Part shown: one piece after another, positions 42,335 through 42,424 of the stretch
Layout: the number at the start of each line of letters is the position of its first letter
Numbering within the stretch: position 1 is the stretch's first letter
Program-made: the position numbers and the translations under genes
The notes under the pieces: model-generated
Databases searched by the model: none
What the model saw: the letters and a program-made list of their open reading frames with translations, nothing else
What the model was told of the DNA's origin: nothing
From: Aquabacterium parvum
GTDB lineage: Bacteria; Pseudomonadota; Gammaproteobacteria; Burkholderiales; Burkholderiaceae_C
Assembly: GCF_001447195.1 (NCBI RefSeq)
Contig: NZ_LFRI01000109.1
Location: 1 to 42,424 of the forward strand
Direction of reading: 5' to 3'
DNA: 42,424 nt

Positions 42335-42424
42335 CTAGAGCTTGATTTCATACAAGCGATCCTGGGCGTCCTGCACGTTGAAGGCATTGGGATCGAAGGG
42401 GTGCCCGATCCATGCGGTCATGTC
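42335..42424 (-). CDS. Partial C-terminal end of a leftward gene, cut by the window edge
   Basis: Read leftward from the window end, 29 codons are open to a TAG at 42335: DMTAWIGHPFDPNAFNVQDA then QDRLYEIKL. The WIG-PFDP-AFN pattern resembles the C-terminal tail of pRiA4b ORF-3-like proteins, which is a guess from a short stretch. Its start lies outside the window. It converges on the broken hsdS. Confidence 0.45.
   Translation of the reverse strand, partial: DMTAWIGHPFDPNAFNVQDAQDRLYEIKL

Noticed and set aside
42212..42340. Small ORF starting ATGAGTCAACAACG after hsdS
   Set aside because: About 42 codons without ribosome site or similarity, overlapping the degenerate hsdS tail in another frame.

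Overview
The window carries the replication-origin region of a GC-rich betaproteobacterial chromosome. The set rpmH-rnpA-yidD-yidC-mnmE, dnaA-dnaN-gyrB and mnmG-rsmG-parA-parB, with perfect parS sites and two PEP-CTERM proteins, points to Burkholderiales, most likely the Leptothrix/Rubrivivax/Aquabacterium side of that order. The genus is inference.

Layout. From 1 to 8.6 kb, read leftward, lies the partition block: mnmG, rsmG, a secreted Lys/Ala-rich protein, parA, a chemoreceptor, parB and a membrane-anchored methyltransferase. Three parS sites lie inside the rsmG and mnmG coding sequences. The chemoreceptor between parA and parB has its own sigma-28-like promoter. From 8.7 to 15.4 kb come a CxxCC protein, a sterol-desaturase family enzyme, a YchJ protein, a membrane protein, a glycine-rich RRM protein, an Asp/His-rich exported protein, and the leftward lipopolysaccharide set kdsD-kdsC-lptC. 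From 15.5 to 23.3 kb come a Kef-type antiporter and a signalling group: a hybrid histidine kinase, an HD-GYP response regulator and a cyclic-nucleotide-binding protein. From 23.4 to 28.1 kb the leftward block rpmH-rnpA-yidD-yidC and then mnmE is broken only by a possible 42-residue membrane microprotein on the opposite strand. From 28.1 to 36.3 kb come dnaA, dnaN, two tandem PEP-CTERM genes and gyrB, read rightward, with DnaA boxes on both sides of dnaA. Replication genes therefore diverge from about 28.2 kb.

The right end (36.3 to 42.4 kb) is different: lower in GC in places, full of broken genes, and placed directly after the gyrB terminator. It holds an in-frame chimera of the start of hsdM with the end of hsdR, a Sel1-repeat fragment, an intact hipBA toxin-antitoxin pair with a near-leaderless promoter and an embedded palindromic operator, a leftover hsdM 3' end, and a frameshifted, compositionally mosaic hsdS. 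I read it as a decayed and rearranged type I restriction-modification island carrying a hipBA module.

No wholly new system is proven here. The most notable points are the chemoreceptor under a flagellar-type promoter inside parA-parB, the hsdM-hsdR chimera with its separated hsdM/hsdS remnant, the hipB promoter/operator architecture, and the PEP-CTERM pair inserted between dnaN and gyrB. No tRNA, rRNA, complete insertion sequence or CRISPR array was seen.
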